From assembly GCF_014356525.2 (NCBI RefSeq), contig NC_052507.1:60822553-60886552 (forward strand): a stretch of 64,000 nucleotides of DNA, read 5' to 3'. Both the position numbers and the translations under genes were made by a program. The stretch's first letter is position 1, and each line of letters begins with the position of its first letter. The notes beneath the pieces are model-generated. The model saw only the letters and a program-made list of their open reading frames with translations. It did no database searches and had not been told where the DNA came from. The DNA comes from Nilaparvata lugens. Its lineage: Eukaryota > Arthropoda > Insecta > Hemiptera > Delphacidae. Below, one piece after another: positions 31,827 to 43,784 of the stretch.

Positions 31827-33195
31827 ATATAAATAGGCAACAAAATAAATGCAAGGTGAAAACTCAAGGAAGATGATGGAGTATAATATGGTGAAACAGT
31901 AGAATATGAAGAAGGTAGACCTGAAGGAAAGTAAAAATACAAGTTGTTATAAGTGCAAGAAGAACTAGTAGAGGAAAATCAGATGAAGACATCTTGACGA
32001 TATCCAAATCCTACTTGACGAAATTGGAAGAGGAAAGTGGATATAACAAAGGTGCGTACAGATATACGCACCGCGAACATGAGCAATTCACTTTTAATCA
32101 GCTGACTATATCTGTATTTCTACAGTAACGGTAAGATACAGATATAAAAAGCTTGGCATCAGTTGATTAAAAGTGAATTGCTCATGTTCGCGGCGCGTAT
32201 ATCTGTACGTACCTTAAGGTGCGATACGAGGGCGGAGCGTGCTCAGTGCGGGTTGGAGGCGCGTTTATGTGTACGCAGCTTTAGTAATATGAGGTAATGA
32301 TGAATATAATAGAAGAAAAGAAATAATCGAAAGAAGAGAAATATTCGAGTTTGAGAAAAGTGGATAGAATAAGAAGTACGAGATGATGAATAATGTAAAA
32401 GGTGATGAAGAGAAGAAAAAAACAGGTGAAATATTCAACTTTCTTTGATGGTCATCTATTATAAAATATTCTTTATCTAATAGATACACTTTGTAGAGTG
32501 ATAATGATAAGAAAAAGAAATGAAAAGTGGGTAAAAGGGAAGAATAAAGAGTACTCAAAAGATGTACGAATATGATAAGGAAGAAGATCTCTAGTAAAAG
32601 AAAATAAATTATCAATAAGAATTAAAAAGATAATTTTTATGAAGATGGGAAAGAGTAAAGGAAAAGAAGAAGAATAAGAGAAAACTAAGAAAGAAGAGAA
32701 GAATAAGAAAAAATGAAAAGTTCGTAAAAGGGAGGAATAAAGAGTAGGCCTACTCGAAAGATTACGAATATGATTATGAAGAAGATTTCTAGCGAAAGAA
32801 AGTATTTTGATTTATGACAATGTATTGCCAGGTCTTGCAAGGCCCATTGCATACTAACACTACATTATAATGGAAACAAATGAAAATTTAACGTATATGA
32901 TCGATAAGAAAATAATAGAAAGATAATTTATATGAAGATTGTAAAAAGTAGAGGAAAAGGTGGAGAAGAATAAGAATAAAGAGGAGGAAAGGAAGAGGAA
33001 GATTGTGGCATAACGGCGTCCTCTCCAGTCCTTTTAATTGCCATAGCCAGAGGCGCAGACAGACATCTACATAGTTCTAAAAAGGGATTCGGCCCCCTAA
33101 ACAGTGTTACTTAATTAATTAATCCCCTCCTTTCTGACTGAAAACGATAACGACCAATTTTAACGGAACCGCTCGTTCACAGCTCAACAATATAT
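31827..33195. other. Purine-rich tract around a foldback element
   Basis: GA-rich plus strand at about 31850-32040 and 32290-33010. A local duplication places GGAATAAAGAGTA and ACGAATATGAT(A/T)A at both 32540-32580 and 32733-32777. No gene seen. Confidence 0.5.
32048..32216. mobile_element. Foldback element with ~57-bp inverted repeats
   Basis: Left arm AAGGTGCGTACAGATATACG through CGCGAACATGAGC and AATTCACTTTTAATCAGCTG. The right arm mirrors it with only a few mismatches. The centre has a second TATATCTGTAT inverted pair. A related single arm with AAGGTGCG and GTGTACGCAGCTTTA follows at 32215-32282. GC-rich arms contrast with the purine-rich host tract. Confidence 0.75.
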
Positions 33196-33296
33196 CTATA
33201 GTGAGATTCATTCTTAACTGTCAGCATTGTTTGAATGGAAGAATTGATGTTATTAATAAGGAATGCTGACAGTTTGAAGTGAACCTTACTATATAG
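33196..33296. mobile_element. Palindromic MITE (CTATAGTGAG family), copy A
   Basis: CTATAGTGAGATTCA...CTGTCAGCATT on the left mirrors AATGCTGACAGTTTGAAGTG...CTATATAG on the right. About 100 bp, no ORF. Closest in layout to 59108-59208. Confidence 0.8.
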
Positions 33297-33512
33297 CCAC
33301 AGTGGAGAAGAGATGATAGCTTATTAAAACATGATAGGAGAAGTACAATCAGAAAAATGATAAGTTGTAACCGTGGTAGGAGGAGAAGAAGGAAAAGAAG
33401 TAGGTGTGAGGTGAAGACTAGTAGTATTATGTGGAGGATGGGGAGGAGGAGGAACTATTTATTCGGAAGCAAAACATGTTAATTGTCGGTCACGCCCGTG
33501 AATATGTGTTTA

Positions 33513-33905
33513 AAAATAGATATGCATCGTGCTAGAGAGAAGGTAGAGGAAAACAAGGAGAAGAGCGCTTGAGAGAGTGATTAAACTGACCATATTGATG
33601 GAAATTGAGTTGAATGTACTTTTTCCATACTTTAGAAGTCTTTCAGAGTATTTCTTAGCTTCATATTCTCTAATTTATGTGTTTCATTAATTAACTTATA
33701 AAATTATCCAAAATAGATATGCATCGTGCAAGAGAGAAGGTAGAGGAAAACAAGGAGAAAGAGCGCTTGAGAGTGTGTTTAAACTGACGATATTGTTGGA
33801 AATTGTGTTGAATGGACTTTTTCCATATTTTAGAAGTCTTTCAGAGTGTTTCTTAGCTTATTAGTCTCTAATTTATGTATTATTAATTAGCTTATGAAAT
33901 TATTC
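33513..33905. repeat. 197-bp tandem duplication
   Basis: Two units about 90% identical by eye start AAAATAGATATGCATCGTGC at about 33513 and 33710. Both contain GAAGGTAGAGGAAAACAAGG and TTTAGAAGTCTTTCAGAGT. No ORF. Confidence 0.85.
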
Positions 33906-36117
33906 ATTTCATATTCCTTGAGCTCTGATCCGCCTATAACTGTAGGTCCATTTCTTTCATCATCAGCCGTCACATGACCCACACAGAAGCCTAGAACTTA
34001 TGTGAGCGTCATCTTCAGTTGAAAGAAATAGTTTTAAAATAAAATAATAATAGGCAATTTTATGTGCAATAGAACGGCATAAGCCTTTGTATATTGCAGC
34101 TGTCAATGAAGATCAATTGATGTATCAATCATATTAAAAGTGTCAAGAATCTCTTATCTGGCTTCTTGCAAAGATTTTATTTTATTTTTGAATAAATTTG
34201 AATGTTCAAAGAAGTCGATTCTATTAGTAAAGAAAATTCATTTATTTTGAAGGTGCTAATTGAAAGTTTAATTACATAATTAGTAGCATTTTATATACAA
34301 TTTCAAGCACCCTCTACATAAATATAAGAACCCTTTTACATACAATAGTTAGTACTGTTACCCTTCCTATTTAGACACGTCCAGTGTCAGGGAGTGTTTA
34401 TGTAAAATAAAATAAAAGGGCACTAGTAATTTTATCGAAAGAAATTCATTTCAAGAATTCGTGTCCATTTTAGTTAAAATGTCCTTTTCTCCTATAGGAG
34501 ACCTAGATCTAATAATATTTAGGGGGTAGAAAAGGGACTTTTCCAAGAATAACTTATCCTCAACTAGTACTCTTGATGAGATACAGAAAGAAATTCAAGT
34601 ATATTCAGATAATTGAATTATCAATAGATTTATATACTCATACATCTAATAAAGTATTTCAACTTCTAGTAAAGTACGTCTACTTGATTTATTAATTACT
34701 CAGACTTATAAAAATACTAAGACATTTATCATAAGGAATGAACATCATTGTATAATTTCTAGTTCCATGATCATTCATGATTTCAATAGCAAAGATCTTT
34801 CTAACGGAAATAGTGCTTTATAAAACCCGATAACATGGTAAGGTAGCACCACTACTCGAGGAAGTCAGTGTTAGATAGCATTATTAGATAAAACCGGGAT
34901 TAAGTGAGTGTACGAACCATCACGAAGTAACTAGTCATCATTTATTAAAGTATATAAACAACACAAATCCACGAGCCATGAACTGCACCGGGTAATGACT
35001 GCGTTGATATCAATCACGAATGCACCAGTTAACTGAATCTATAGTTAACTACAGTTGGGTTAACTGAATATGGGTCAACTCGTCAACCGTCACGAAGTTC
35101 ATTTATTACGTCAAGGTTACAGTGGGCCTCTATTGAACTAGTTTGCATGTACCGTTTTCCAACCGCAACTGTTTAATTGTTGTTGTGTTTTCAAGTTTAG
35201 TTATTAGGATTCTTGGCAGGAAGATTCAAGTTTAAGTTGATTACTTTAGTTTTTTTCACCAATTTTGCTATTTTCGCAAGTTGGTTTTACTTCGTCAGTA
35301 GCCTATCACTAATGCCCGATTTTACTAAGCTCGGTCAAGACATCTGAACGTGGTCAAGCCGGGTACGATTTACAATATTGTGTATGAGAATAAATTATCG
35401 ATCTCGATAAACCTATCGATTTTGATAAACTTATTGATAAATTTTCGCCAAAAAAATCATATATATGATACATTGCTCTCGTTGTAAAGCATATCTGATT
35501 CGACAATGTCCAAGCCTTGACCAAGCTTGATGGAACCGGACATTAGTTGAATAGTTTTGCTCTTCAAATCAGAGGAAGGGATAGTTAGGGAACATGAATA
35601 TTTATAATATCAGGTGTGGTTGGATATTACGTTTTAATTGCGGTGTGGGGAATCTTGCTGCAAAATGTTATGTTTGACGAAAAAAAAGAGAAGGAAGAAG
35701 TTGAAAATTTTGAATGAAAAAAGGAGAAGTGACGAGTAAAATTTTGAAGAACTAATGAAGCAAGGAGAAAGATGATATTTTGAAATAATAGGGAATTATT
35801 TTATAATTATCATGAGAACAGATCGTAATACCTTTTTTCTACAAAATTATCACAGTATATGTTACAGGAAAAATCTTAGCATATGATATCTTTTCTCTAT
35901 GCTATGCTTTGTTCATGCTATGTTTAAGCTTTTCTCTTTGGTTGAAGGTTGAATTTGGAATAATAGGTTTCGCACAGTTGATCAATAAAATTAGAAGAAT
36001 AGTTGAATGGGGTTGAACTATATTTGATGGATACATAATATGATAATATTGCAATTCGCATCTACCACGTCTGTAAAGTTGGCCGGGATGATGTCAGCCC
36101 TCTCAATGAAAATGTTA
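33906..36117. other. AT-rich non-coding DNA
   Basis: Over 2 kb without a recognisable gene or repeat. Confidence 0.45.
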
Positions 36118-36205
36118 AAAATCGTTAGTTTAGGTTTGTTTTGACAAATTTGACGTTTGTTTAGGTTTCTAAATACCAAATTTGGAAGTATCAAATTTTT
36201 CGCCA
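36118..36205. repeat. Dispersed repeat, further copies at 38254 and 38407
   Basis: AAATCGTTAGTTTAGGTTTG, GACAAATTTGAC, and CTAAATACCAAATTTGGAAG are shared with 38254-38341. A third, more diverged copy starts at 38407. Confidence 0.65.
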
Positions 36206-36480
36206 CACTTGGATGTAATGAGCTGGTTTACGTGCGTCATATGGAGGCCGAAAGTGATTGTTTTCCGACCAGGCCGGTAAAACTTTACGGCCCTAGGGCT
36301 GTAAAATGACCTTGAATAACAGCTGATCGTATCCGATCTCACAAATCATAGAGACATAATCTCATAACGACTGTAATAATCTATATAATTATGTATAGTG
36401 AATCGCGGTATTATGTCTATAATATATTTTATAAATTACTGTTTCATAATTTAATATTTATAAATAGCCTCAACAATATA
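36206..36480 (+). promoter_or_regulatory. Possible promoter-like region
   Basis: A GC-richer patch with the near-palindrome TTTACGGCCCTAGGGCTGTAAA (interrupted) at about 36277-36300, then AACAGCTGATCG. It lies upstream of an ATG with a Kozak-type A at -3 and a splice-donor-like end at 36510. There is no TATA box. Purely contextual; it could equally be part of a repeat. Confidence 0.2.
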
Positions 36481-36510
36481 ATGTTGGCTGCATTGTCCAT
36501 TGTCAGAAAG
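36481..36510 (+). CDS. Candidate first coding exon, ten codons
   Basis: ATG TTG GCT GCA then TTG TCC ATT GTC AGA AAG followed by GTACGT. The peptide MLAALSIVRK is hydrophobic with C-terminal basic residues, like the start of a mitochondrial targeting sequence. No downstream exon can be joined with confidence; the next open segment with an acceptor in phase is at 38524, but it runs into a TTC repeat. Function unknown; may be chance. Confidence 0.2.
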
Positions 36511-37147
36511 GTACGTATCGCTAGTATTTAAAAGTGAAGAATCGAATTTGAAATCAAAGTACAATAATTGTATCAATATTAAAAGTAATAATAATTATTA
36601 ACAATTATTGTTTCTTTTTATTATCGAATTCCACTTCTTAATGCAATGCAATCAACAATAATAATAAGAAAATACAGCAGAGTTCTGAAGTTTAAGGTAA
36701 GCCTACTGGTGAAACTCATCCTTGACTGAAAATTCCTAGTAATTTTTCCGAAATTCATTATTAAAACTGTTAGATAATATTTTTCTTCAATATTAAACCA
36801 TATAGAGAAAGCATTAGGCCCACTCAAGATTGAATCTTCGAATGTTTTCTCTATGATTTAACTATTTTCAGAGCAATATTTTGTTGTGAAAATGCCGGCA
36901 AACCAGCTTCAAATTTGCCGCTATACACTATATTATAGTAGTAGCCTAGATACGTTACCTGTCTTAATTCAGAGTGAAAATTTTATTGTGAGACAGATAA
37001 TATATTAATTTTAATAGTATAAGTCATGAGCCAAAGCCTGTTGTACGCTTTTTAGGAGTGAAGTAAACTTTAGAAGTCCAGTTTTTTACATTACAGTATT
37101 ACGTGTCTGCTAAATCTTATGAGTCAGGCGCCTATGTTCAACAATAT
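36511..37147. other. AT-rich non-coding DNA
   Basis: Nothing recognised. A second donor-like AAG/GTAAGC lies at 36695. Confidence 0.45.
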
Positions 37148-37237
37148 GCAATGGCCGAGAGCGTAAAGGCGTAATACATCAGTACTCATAATTCGGTGAT
37201 TAACAATATGATCAAGGTTCGAATCTCTGTCAATGAC
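37148..37237 (+). tRNA. tRNA-like sequence, probably pseudogene or SINE head
   Basis: ATGGCCGAGAGCGTAAAGGCG matches a class II (Ser/Leu) tRNA A box, and GGTTCGAATCT matches a B box 64 bp later. The T stem does not pair properly and no consistent acceptor stem is visible. A T-run follows, consistent with Pol III termination. More likely a decayed tRNA or SINE head than a working gene. Confidence 0.35.
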
Positions 37238-38035
37238 ATTTTTTTTTGTCGATGAATTTCTACTTTTATTAGCTATTTTTTATATTAGTTACCGTACTTT
37301 CTTTTTTTAAATTTCAATCAATTTTTTAGATATATTTTGAGTAATTTGAGACAAAACTGTGAAACATGCAATTATATTAATTTTTTTCATCACATTATTT
37401 CAAAATAGTAATGGAAATTCTATTCATCCATTTATCCATTTGCGCTTTGCGCCCGGTGCAATATCTCATGGATAAATGGATGAATTATTATTTATTTTGG
37501 AAGTATTATTTATAATACTGTATTATAAGGCCAGATTGCACAAAAGTCTGTTAAATATTTGAGATTAAATGTCATGAGAACCAATCAGAATAGACTGTAA
37601 ATACAAACAATTTGAATGTACATTTGACCTCTCAGAAAAAAGTAGTAGAATCTGCTAGAGGATTCATGTTCTCAAACAATCATAACTGCACATTCAACTT
37701 CTATTTAAATAATAAAGAATAAAATAATAGAGATTTGTTGTATAAAAAGTATAATGATTGTATAATTTATTTTACGTGAAAAACAAAGAATTAACTGTCA
37801 ATAATGCTTATTTTTTATAATTTAATATGTATTTATGTATCTAGTATAATTAAATAGGTATTTGAATTATCAATAAATGATCATTTCTATAACTTGATAT
37901 GAATTATTTTGTAGTTTTGATACCGAACAATAGAATACAATGATACTATCATAACCTCATTGACATTGTATGATTTATAGTAGCATAACCTTAAAAACTT
38001 TGCTTTCAAAATTGCCAACTTATTATTATTATAAT
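37238..38035. other. AT-rich non-coding DNA with MITE half-copy
   Basis: 37529-37595 is a one-armed relative of the MITE at 22216 (GGCCAGATTGCACAAAAGTC, GAGAACCAATCAGAA). ATCCATTTATCCATT and its reverse complement sit at about 37427 and 37470. No gene. Confidence 0.5.
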
Positions 38036-38523
38036 TTTTTTTTTTTTTTTTGGTGTGGCGAAAAATAGCGTTCGCAACACGGGCAAAAATGTTTTTCTGG
38101 CTCTCAATCTTTTCTAGTCCTCGGCCTATGGCCTCGGATTTGAAAACCGATTTCGAGCCGGAAAAGTCTCATTTTCGGCACTAGGTGCGAAATATACTAT
38201 TCCGGGCCAACTTCACACCAGCCCGGAAATTTTCATAAAATTGGTTGAAAATAGTCTAAATCGTTAGTTTAGGTTTGTTTTGACAAATTTGACATTTGTT
38301 TAGGATTCTAAATACCAAATTTGGAAGTTACAATTTTTCGTCCGGGCCAACTTCACACCCCATGCACAGACCACAATATTCTCAATGGAATGTGTGAAAA
38401 CTGTTTAGATCGTTAGTTGAGCTTAAGTTTAGATTTTTTGACGAATTTGAGGTTTGTTTAGGTTTGTTTTTTTTTTTTCAATCTTGTATTCTTTCATCGA
38501 TGACCAATTAATTTAAAAACCAG
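38036..38523. repeat. Composite dispersed repeat, partly tandem
   Basis: After a T-run, GC-richer sequence holds CCTCGGCCTATGGCCTCGG, then TCCGGGCCAACTTCACACC at 38202 and 38342. Each is followed by the AAATCGTTAGTT...TTTAGGTT block, giving about 1.9 units of ~145 bp. A fragment of the same block occurs at 36118. Class unknown. Confidence 0.55.
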
Positions 38524-38689
38524 GTGAACTTCTTCAGAAGATTGCAGACTGCAGATCCATGCATTATCACTAATGCTTGTCGCAGTCGGAAAAATTTCTT
38601 GCGTATAGCACAACCAAATACAGAGCTAGCTCTTCTCCTGTCTTCTAGGATCTCTGATCGTTCTGGCTCCTTTCCTTCTTCAAATTCTC

Positions 38690-38740
38690 CTCCTTCTTCT
38701 TCTTCTCTTCTTCTTCTTCTTTTCCTCTTCTTCTTTCTCT

Positions 38741-38773
<33 letters not shown>

Positions 38774-38815
38774 CCCTCTTCTTCTTCTTTCCCTCTTTTT
38801 TCTTCTTCTTCGCGC
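38690..38815. repeat. (TTC)n microsatellite
   Basis: Nearly pure CTT repeats interrupted by single substitutions. The plus-strand frame 38524-38847 running into it gives poly-Phe/Leu and is not a credible gene product past this point. Confidence 0.9.
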
Positions 38816-39264
38816 ATAGACCACGAGTCTGGCGTCTAACGGTCTGACATTGACGAGCTAATGATTATCAGCAGCAGCACGAACCAACTGAGAGAATGAA
38901 GAAGATGCAAAGATAAGAAGAGCTCGAGAGAGATAAGAAGAGAATGAGAAGCAGTGATAAGAAGAGAATGAGCAGCTGAGTGGATAAGTGAATGACTGGA
39001 TGAGAGAAAGAGTGAGATGATACGGATGATTGCAAGACTTCCGAAGATACTTTACAGACGCGATTCCAAGAAAATTGTCTAGCGACTACTATTCGCACAG
39101 ACTTATCATTTCGATGACTGGAGTTCCAATCTCCGGGACGTCTGGACAGCATAAATCTAAAATTACACATAACAGTACAAAACTAAAAGTGTTGCTTACA
39201 GTATTCAGATCTAATATACTTGTCTTGAAAGTTCAAGTATGATACAGTAGTATGTGATAGTGTA
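38816..39264. other. Purine-rich and unique non-coding DNA
   Basis: 38885-39010 is GA-rich with repeated GATAAGAAGAGAATGAG. No gene seen. Confidence 0.45.
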
Positions 39265-39355
39265 TATTGTGTGAAATGAAATGAAAAAAATCTTTATTAG
39301 GCGAAGTTAGGACTTTTAAGTCCTCTCTACCACTCAACCTCAACCTGTGTGAATC
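39265..39355 (-). repeat. SINE-like 3' end
   Basis: On the minus strand: GTTGAGTGGTAGAGAGGACTT, AAGTCCTAACTTCGCC, then AATAAAGATTTTTTTC. An ACTT-inverted pair before an AATAAA-type tail resembles, from memory, a SINE 3' region common in insect genomes. The head is missing. Confidence 0.4.
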
Positions 39356-42300
39356 CCTAGCGAGTTGAAACTTTCTTATTGAAACTGAAACTCATAGATT
39401 ATTTACAGTGGATTGAGTAGATTGAGTAACATTTGGAGATGGTATATTATGGTCTGTATTTCATGATGTACCATTTTTAGTTTTAGACATGCTTAAAAGA
39501 TAGTTTTTAAAAGTTTTGAGAGCCAAGAATAGAAGAGGGAATAAAATATAGTTTATGAAAGGTCTTCTCTTCTCTTCTTGATTAGACAAGAAAACAGGGG
39601 AGACAGAAGTTGAAGAGGAAGAGGAATAATTGAAGTAGTGAAAAATATACTCCTGAGTGATAATTACTCCTGAGAGAGGAGTAAAGAGTGCTGGGATTCG
39701 ATTATACAATAAATTACGAGCTACCATAAGAGAAAGCACTGGACGTAAATTTAAAGTATTGATGAAGGAACAACTCTTAAGCATTTGTGCATACTCAATT
39801 GATGAATTTGAATCACACTACGAGATGAGTCAAGTTGCTCAGTATTATTATGTATAGATTTTATGTATTTTGCTTTCAAAAAATATTTAAATAGGACTTG
39901 ATTTGACTAGATTATCGACATATCCAAATACCCCTTCCTTGGGTGGTAAATTGGAAGAATAATAATAAGAAAACAAGAAATGATAAAATTAGGAAATAAT
40001 AACTTTGAGAGGATGAGTTGCATTTGATAAAACGGAGACAACGCTGTTTATACGTTATGACATGTTCTCTACTACATTAACCATGTTTATGATTTGTGCT
40101 TGTATGAATAAATGGCAGGAGAAGAACTTTCCTTTAATATGAGCTTTAAAATGTATCTTCTAAAATGAAAGATGATTCATCTATAACACCAGTTTCTACG
40201 CATATTTTGCCAATTTCTCGTATATTCACGGCAAATTTCTCATATTTATCACCTAGTTTCAAGTCTTGGATTCGAAAATCCACATCTGCCAACTTGACTT
40301 ATACGATCATATCAATGTTGTTGAGCTTGAATGTTGTTCTATAACTTTATTGACAGAAAATGTTGTCTTCTTACTTAATTCTCGGGAGAAAGTGAAGGTC
40401 AATGCTATTCGTCACCAAACCTGAACTTGGAATTTCTCATAATTGACTACTACTTCTATTTGATAGCAGATTTCATCAGTTAGAAATTTAAGTGAGAGGA
40501 CGTAGCAATCAACTGAAATCGTGAACTGCCTGTCAATTGGAATCGTCATTCGCATAACAAATAATGTTGAAAAATATGATTTCAAGCATTCCCAAGAGAA
40601 GAGAGTCAGTCAGACGCCTGTTCATTACCATCATGCAATTTTCATTTATTCACAATTGATGCAATTCATGCTTCAATGCTGAATCATTATTTGCAATGAA
40701 ACTTTGCAAAATTCTGCAAATCTGTGTTCACTTTATCAGCAGCTAATCTGAAAGGTGGTAAATGAATTGTTTGTTGCCAGATTGGCAATGATTTATCACT
40801 GGATTTTGCAATAAACTGATTGCATTTCTATTCGGAAAAGTGTACATTATTCACTAGTGGTGATATTTTTTTAATAGCAGTTTGCAATAGTGATCAGCAG
40901 AACCTTATTCCAAGGATGATAAAGTGGTTGAATCTCAATGACAGTTTTTAGGGTGAAATTGGTTGAAATTTCTATTTATTTGCTTCATTTGCCTATTTGA
41001 TCATTATCAATACAATACAATCTCCATCAATTTGGTAAAAAACTTTGTAAAATCTTCAATTTGATTAGGATAATGCATTATAGGCTACTATACTTTTTTG
41101 TCAAGAAGGCAACTAGAAAAATACTAGTCGAAATAGAAACTAATCAAACAAAAATCAAATGGATAACTAGAAATTTTAATATACTTTGAACCCGTCGTCC
41201 GTTTGAAAATCAGATTACAGATTCACTAACTTAGAAAGTTCATATCAGGAGAAATATCCAAGATTCATTAAATTCCAGATATACTCACATTTTCACTGCT
41301 CTATTAATAGATTATTTCTTCAATTTAGATTTACCTCGAATTCGACATTATATTTTTTGGAGCACCGAATTGTGATTCTGTAGAATCAATAATTCTATTT
41401 CATCATAAAACAAAAACATCACCAAATTGAATTCTTGTTCAGTTGCATTCCAATGCAGAAGAAAGGTCGACATCAATTGTGAGCTGACAGCCTGGAAAGC
41501 GTTCGTTCAATCTTGACCTTTTCAATGTTACAAAAGTTTGTTCGTTTTCCACATTTTCTTATTCTATTACAGCAATCGCTGATGAAATTCGGCCAAAGTA
41601 ATTAGTCTTTCAAGATTTGGTGTGATTCCAGGAGGTCTGTGGATTTGTGCACCACTTCAAGGTGAATGCTATGATGATTTTTAAAAATTTAATTGGAACT
41701 GCAGTAACTTAAAAAACAATAAAGTTGACATCGTATGAACTATGAATGTTATTCGGCAAGAGGAAAAAATGCATGTAATGGAATGCATTGAAAAAGTTGA
41801 GACTAGAAAGAGAACCAAAATATTAATGAAAATATAAATCTCAGTACCATTTAAAATTATTTTATCACAACATGTTTCGGACATTAATGCCATTTTCGGA
41901 AATTGAGATCTATATTTTTATTTATATTAAAAGTAGCCCTAAAGAAAAAGGACAATAAAGAGAACCAAAAGTTTGATTAGGTTAAAATTTCAGAATTATT
42001 ATAGTGCAAAACAATGTGCTTATTGTTATGACACAATAAAAACAGATAATTAATTATTGATTTCAGCATCACCAATGAAATTTTGTCATATTTACAATTA
42101 CTCCTTTACAGTGCTATTCAAAACTATTCTTTTTGCATGTAGTACATTGTTAAATACTTATTAAATTGATTTTTGTTGTAATATTGAACCTCCATTCATT
42201 CACGGACTATTTTTCCTCACAATTTCTGGACTTGTGAGTGGATATCGGTAAGAATAAAGTTGGAAGATGATGTTAATCATACAATTATAGAATTTTAGCT

Positions 42301-42395
42301 AATATCCAAACTACTTGGGTGTGATTTTTAAATTTTCACTTGAATGTTAATATTCTGAGGTTCATATTGATATACGAAGGTCATATAATATTATT
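39356..42395. other. AT-rich non-coding DNA
   Basis: Three kilobases without a recognisable gene. The palindromic sequence TACTCCTGA(G/A)... near 39648-39682 forms a small hairpin. A fragment with AAAGTAGCCCTAAAG at 41930-41950 belongs to the 5196 foldback family. Confidence 0.45.
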
Positions 42396-42592
42396 CCTGA
42401 ATAATTAAAAAAATATTCTTCGAAACTTGATTTGTGATTAACAAATTTTTTCAATCGTTTTCATTTTTATACATAGAGGAGTAACTTGGAGTGGGTGACA
42501 GTTCTAAACAGTCGTAGAACTTATGAGGATATGAGTGCAGTACTAGATTTATTAGTAACGTTTTGACAGTCCATAAAGAATCCCTTCAACAA

Positions 42593-42694
42593 CTATAGTG
42601 AGGTTCACTCCACTCTGTCAACATCCCCTCTTATTAACATCAATGCTTCCCATTTAACCGATGTTGCCAGTTTGAAGTGCATCTCACTATATAG
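42593..42694. mobile_element. Palindromic MITE (CTATAGTGAG family), copy C
   Basis: CTATAGTGAGGTTCACTCCA...CTGTCAACAT on the left, mirrored by GTTGCCAGTTTGAAGTGC...CTATATAG on the right, with ACATCAATGCTTCCCATTTA at centre. Carried inside tandem unit 1. Confidence 0.8.
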
Positions 42695-43684
42695 AGTATA
42701 GACAACGGCTCCATCCAAGTCTTGTCTGAATGAAAGAGACAGACCAGTTAGATTCGTCCATCGTATTCAATTATTCCAGATCAGTGGTCTGAAAACTGGT
42801 TCGTAAAACACTGTCCTTACGTGGGAAACCAACACAAATGCTAGTACCTAGTAGCTCACCCATAAAAGTCAATATAAAGTTCAATGTTTTACTGCTTCTC
42901 GGCTTGTAATTGTAAGTTTTACTGCCAAAGAAATGACATTGAATCGCTTTTCAAGTTCATTGATTCTTGTAAATTCATGCTGTGAGTCCAGTGACAACAA
43001 CACCAGTAATATATTCATAGTTTGGTTTCTCTATGCATTAGTAATTTCGGATTTCAACTTTTCATAGTTTTTTCAATTTCAAATTTACTTTTACTGTTTC
43101 TTCTTCTTGCTTATTATGTTCACTCATATGTAAGACTTGTGCATGAGAAATAATACAAAACATACAATAGATGCAAGGTGTTTGCTAATAACCAAAACAG
43201 AGAGCACTTATATAGTCTAATGTTGAAATTTCAAGGGAAATTATTGTATTCTAACAAGTAATCCACAATAATTCTGGGGAATTATCTGTGCTTCATAGAA
43301 AATTTTATTCAAAATCACATTGTTCTCTCCCATTCCCTCAGTTGCCACGTACAATCCCTCAGTTGCCACATTGATGAACTCAGAGCAATCTTCCGTTTTC
43401 AGGACTTCAATATAATCGGAATTTCCGAATCATTTTTGAAGCCTAGTATTTCATCAAATTTTGTTGCATTGCCTGGATATAATCTTTTCCTGAATAATTT
43501 AAAAATATTCTTCGAAACTTGATTTATGATTAACAAATTTTTTCAATCGTTTTCATTTTTATACATAGAGGAGTAACTTGGAGTGGGTGACAGTTCTAAA
43601 CAGTCGTAGAACTTATGAGGATATGAGTACAGTACTAGATTTATTAGTAACGTTTTGACAGTCCATAAAGAATCCCTTCAACAA

Positions 43685-43784
43685 CTATAGTGAGGTTCAC
43701 TCCACTCTGTCAACATTCCCTCTTATTAACATCAATGCTTCCCATTTAACCGATGTTGACAGTTTGAAGTGCATCTCACTATAG
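43685..43784. mobile_element. Palindromic MITE (CTATAGTGAG family), copy D
   Basis: Same element as 42593-42694, carried inside tandem unit 2, so it predates the duplication. It keeps the better palindrome (TGTTGACAGTTTGAAGTGC and a plain CTATAG end). Confidence 0.8.

Noticed and set aside
38524..38847. Plus-strand frame of 107 codons
   Set aside because: The second half is poly-Phe/Leu from the TTC microsatellite; the first half has a weak acceptor and no donor.
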